64,000 nucleotides of DNA. Source: Bacillus sp. CECT 9360 (GTDB lineage Bacteria; Bacillota; Bacilli; Bacillales; DSM-1321). Location of the stretch: positions 1-64,000 of the forward strand of contig NZ_CAKKNA010000005.1 in assembly GCF_918741275.1 (NCBI RefSeq), given 5' to 3'. Positions 61,995 to 64,000 of the stretch are shown here, piece after piece. How positions within the stretch are numbered: position 1 is the stretch's first letter; every line of letters starts with the position of its first letter. The position numbers and the translations under genes are program-made. The notes under the pieces were generated by a model. The model was not told where the DNA came from, did no database searches, and worked only from the letters and a program-made list of their open reading frames with translations.

Positions 61995-62504
61995 ATGTTT
62001 GATCTGTCAGATGTTTTGAAATTCTTAGTTTCCTTTTTTCTTATTTTACCGATTGTGACGTTTATCCATTTGGCTGGCCATATTTTTTTCGTCTCGATTT
62101 TTGGCGGCACCAAGCGGCGGATTGTCATTGGCAACGGGACAAAATTATTTTCTGTTGGGAAAATTGAGATCAGGAAATATTATTTTTGGAATGGAGCATG
62201 TGAATTTGAAACGCTAAAATATGATAATCGTTTCACCAACTCCCTTATTTATCTGGGAGGCTCCATATTCAACCTGGCGAGCATTTTTATCGTAAATTTC
62301 TTAATCAGGCAGCAGATTTTGGAGGTCTCCGTTTTCTGGTACCAATTCATCTATTTTTCTTTTTATATTTTATTTTTTTCGTTATTCCCTATGTATTTTG
62401 CCGATGGCAGCCCGAGTGACGGCAAGGCGGTCATACTGGCTCTTAAGAACGAGAAAGAAGATAAAATAACCGATGATATCCAAATTCGAAAGCTGGATGA
62501 TTGA
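61995..62504 (+). CDS. Membrane protein resembling a site-2 protease without catalytic Glu
   Basis: A 169-residue protein with about four hydrophobic segments. The first helix contains TFIHLAGHIFFVSIFGG: the position and spacing match the HExxH zinc motif of M50 (S2P) proteases, but the catalytic Glu is Leu. A late segment (FPMYFADGSPSDGKAV) resembles the DG motif that follows the final helix in the family. It is therefore likely an inactive relative, perhaps a binding or regulatory protein. AGGAGGC precedes the ATG. Confidence 0.6.
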   Translation: MFDLSDVLKFLVSFFLILPIVTFIHLAGHIFFVSIFGGTKRRIVIGNGTKLFSVGKIEIRKYYFWNGACEFETLKYDNRFTNSLIYLGGSIFNLASIFIVNFLIRQQILEVSVFWYQFIYFSFYILFFSLFPMYFADGSPSDGKAVILALKNEKEDKITDDIQIRKLDD

Positions 62505-62511
62505 TCGCCCA

Positions 62512-62547
62512 AAATACAAGAAGCCCTACTTAGGGCTTCTTGTATTT
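62512..62547. terminator. Bidirectional terminator
   Basis: AAATACAAGAAGCCCT and AGGGCTTCTTGTATTT form a 16-base perfect stem around ACTT. Confidence 0.93.
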
Positions 62548-62555
62548 TAAACGGC

Positions 62556-63746
62556 CTATTCAGCTGATGTATCCAATGCCTGTTTTAGGTCATCCCAAAT
62601 GTCTTCCCACGCTTCCAGGCCCACGGAAAGGCGGACTAACCGGTCGGAGATGCCCATATTTCGCCTGGATTCTTCAGGGACGACCGCGTGTGTCATTGTT
62701 GCCGGGTGCTGAATCAGGCTTTCTGCATCACCGAGACTTACAGCAATTTTGATAAGTGAGAGTTGGTTAAGCAGCTTTTGTGCGTCTTGTTTGGTTCCTT
62801 TTATTTCAAAAGAAATAAGGCCGCCTCCCTGTTTCATCTGCCTTTTTGTAATGGGATAGTCTGGATGATTACGATCATCCGGGTAATATACGCTATCAAT
62901 TACGGGATGGTTTTTAAGCTCGCGGAAAATCTTCAGCGCATTTTCTGAGTGGCGATCCATCCGGACAGGCATTGTTTTTAGTCCACGCAACAGCAGCCAT
63001 GCATCAAAGGGAGAAATTATGCCGCCAATATCCTTTTGCGTAGTCATTGAGACACTTGAGATAAACTCCTTTTTCCCGACTACCAGTCCTGCCAAAACAT
63101 CCCCGTGTCCACAAATATATTTTGTCGCGCTGTGAAGGACAATATCACAGCCCAGCTCAAGCGGTTTCTGAAGGTAAGGAGTGGAGAATGTGTTATCGAC
63201 CACGACCGGTATGTTATAGTTCTCTGCAACACTGGCAATCATCTGTAAATCCAGCATTTTCATCGTTGGATTAATCGGTGTCTCTAAATAGATGCAAGCT
63301 GTCTCAGGACGGATCAGCGCCTTTAGCTTTTCCGGTGTCTCCATAGTACAGAAATCGTGGTTGATGTTATATTTGTTTTTCATTAACTGTAATAAACCAA
63401 ACGTACAACCATACAGTCCCTGAGAACAAATGATATGGTCGTTAGCTTTTGTCAAAGATATAAGTACAGCTGAAACGGCAGCCATTCCCGAAGCAAAGGC
63501 AAGTCCTGCTTCACCACCCTCTAAAGTAGCGATTCTCTCCTCTAACACCTTCACCGTCGGATTGCCAAGACGCGAATAAATGTATCCATCTTCCTGTCCC
63601 GCAAAACGCCTTTCCCCTTGCTCAGCTGAATCAAATGTGAAAGTAGAAGTCTGATAGATAGGTGTAACCAGGCTCCCCATATGGTCTTTCGAATCATACC
63701 CCTCATGAATGACCGCAGTTTCAATGTGTTTGTATTTCTCTCCCAT
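62556..63746 (-). CDS. Methionine gamma-lyase / cystathionine gamma-synthase family enzyme
   Basis: A 396-residue PLP enzyme of trans-sulfuration type. Landmarks: QTSTFTFDSAEQGERRF, YSRLGNPTVKVLEERIA, and the pyridoxal lysine in DIVLHSATKYICGHGDVLAG (about residue 205). The close match to the MGL form suggests gamma-elimination of methionine (giving methanethiol, ammonia and 2-oxobutanoate), but related enzymes (MetB, MetC, Sat-dependent) cannot be excluded by eye. I chose ATG 63746, six bases after AGGAGGG; the longer frame has no such site. Confidence 0.82.
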   Translation of the reverse strand: MGEKYKHIETAVIHEGYDSKDHMGSLVTPIYQTSTFTFDSAEQGERRFAGQEDGYIYSRLGNPTVKVLEERIATLEGGEAGLAFASGMAAVSAVLISLTKANDHIICSQGLYGCTFGLLQLMKNKYNINHDFCTMETPEKLKALIRPETACIYLETPINPTMKMLDLQMIASVAENYNIPVVVDNTFSTPYLQKPLELGCDIVLHSATKYICGHGDVLAGLVVGKKEFISSVSMTTQKDIGGIISPFDAWLLLRGLKTMPVRMDRHSENALKIFRELKNHPVIDSVYYPDDRNHPDYPITKRQMKQGGGLISFEIKGTKQDAQKLLNQLSLIKIAVSLGDAESLIQHPATMTHAVVPEESRRNMGISDRLVRLSVGLEAWEDIWDDLKQALDTSAE

Positions 63747-63895
63747 CGTTTCCCTCCTGAATTTTTTATCTATTTCTATAGTATGTAGGAAGAAGATGGA
63801 GCGTTTCCATAATGAAATATTAGTAACAAAGTTTTTCCAGTCATCAATTCGTTTAACGGGCAGAATTTTTTGCAATTAAGCCTTATCTGAATGAT

Positions 63896-64000
63896 CGGAC
63901 AGAAATTTCTGCGATCGAGCACAAATTCCGATTATCGAGCACAAATCTCAATCATCGAGCACAAATTTCGATCATCGAGCACAAATCTCAATCATCGAGC
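63896..64000 (+). repeat. 20-bp tandem repeats, core CGAGCACAAAT (continues past window)
   Basis: Units start at 63896 (degenerate), 63916, 63936, 63956, 63976 and 63996. The last full units alternate between CGAGCACAAATTTCGATCAT and CGAGCACAAATCTCAATCAT types. The array runs off the window. No coding frame is suggested. Confidence 0.8.

Noticed and set aside
63896-64000. Possible CRISPR array at the right edge
   Set aside because: Units are contiguous 20-bp tandem copies with no unique spacers.

Overview
The window comes from a low-GC, endospore-forming, flagellated member of the Bacillaceae. Evidence for this: strong AAGGAGG-type ribosome binding sites, SigA-type promoters, a pdaA spore-cortex gene, a CotF-type coat protein, motAB, mreBH, and the order yfjO-yfjP-pdaA ... 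yfkAB-yfkD-chaA(yfkE)-yfkF ... yfkH-yfkI-like-yfkK ... map-yfkM, which I recognise from Bacillus subtilis-type chromosomes. I cannot name the genus from sequence alone. No rRNA, tRNA or CRISPR array was seen.

Region 1 (1-9190) is an accessory, visibly AT-rich island, all on the minus strand. It starts with the 5' end of an IS3-type transposase gene cut by the window edge, followed by a complete four-gene Qat anti-phage operon (qatA KAP-type ATPase, qatB, qatC QueC-like, qatD TatD-like nuclease). Upstream of qatA lie four unrecognised genes. At least two are split by frameshifts, one may have lost its 3' end, and one shares a 16-bp translation-start region exactly with qatA. A cluster of short inverted AT-rich repeats separates the island from yfjO.

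Region 2 (9191-12700) is conserved chromosome: an rRNA methyltransferase, a DNA glycosylase, PdaA and a small membrane protein. Region 3 (12832-21152) is a metabolic island: B12-dependent diol/glycerol dehydratase (large, medium and small subunits), its reactivase (two subunits), a GlcG/HbpS-type protein, a PduO-type cobalamin adenosyltransferase, and a two-component pair with a PocR-type sensor domain and an AraC-type response regulator. No microcompartment shell genes or downstream dehydrogenases are present here.

Region 4 (21345-36900) holds class I fumarase, then the yfk block with a P1B-4-type metal ATPase, molybdenum cofactor genes (moeA, mobB), a methionine aminopeptidase and YfkM. A promoter-to-terminator stretch between yfkD and chaA looks like an unannotated structured RNA. 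Region 5 (36900-43630) has a repeat-bearing coat protein, a ComFB-like protein, motAB and pflBA. Region 6 (43635-54935) has an M20 peptidase, an Eis-like acetyltransferase, a transporter, mreBH, a thioredoxin-like protein, a small tyrosine recombinase, khtTU, a second YihY-family protein and a DHH phosphoesterase.

Region 7 (54934-64000) has an aminotransferase, the ABC-F gene ydiF behind a 43-codon leader peptide and two tandem terminators (an apparent translation-sensing attenuator), an FMN-riboswitch-controlled ribE-ribB-ribH operon that lacks ribD and ribA, two small unknown genes, a membrane protein resembling a site-2 protease but without its catalytic glutamate, and a methionine gamma-lyase-type gene. 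Two classes of short periodic intergenic repeat occur: a 21-bp unit with core TTMAAACGAAA at 24.7 and 35.1 kb, and a 20-bp unit with core CGAGCACAAAT at 63.9 kb.
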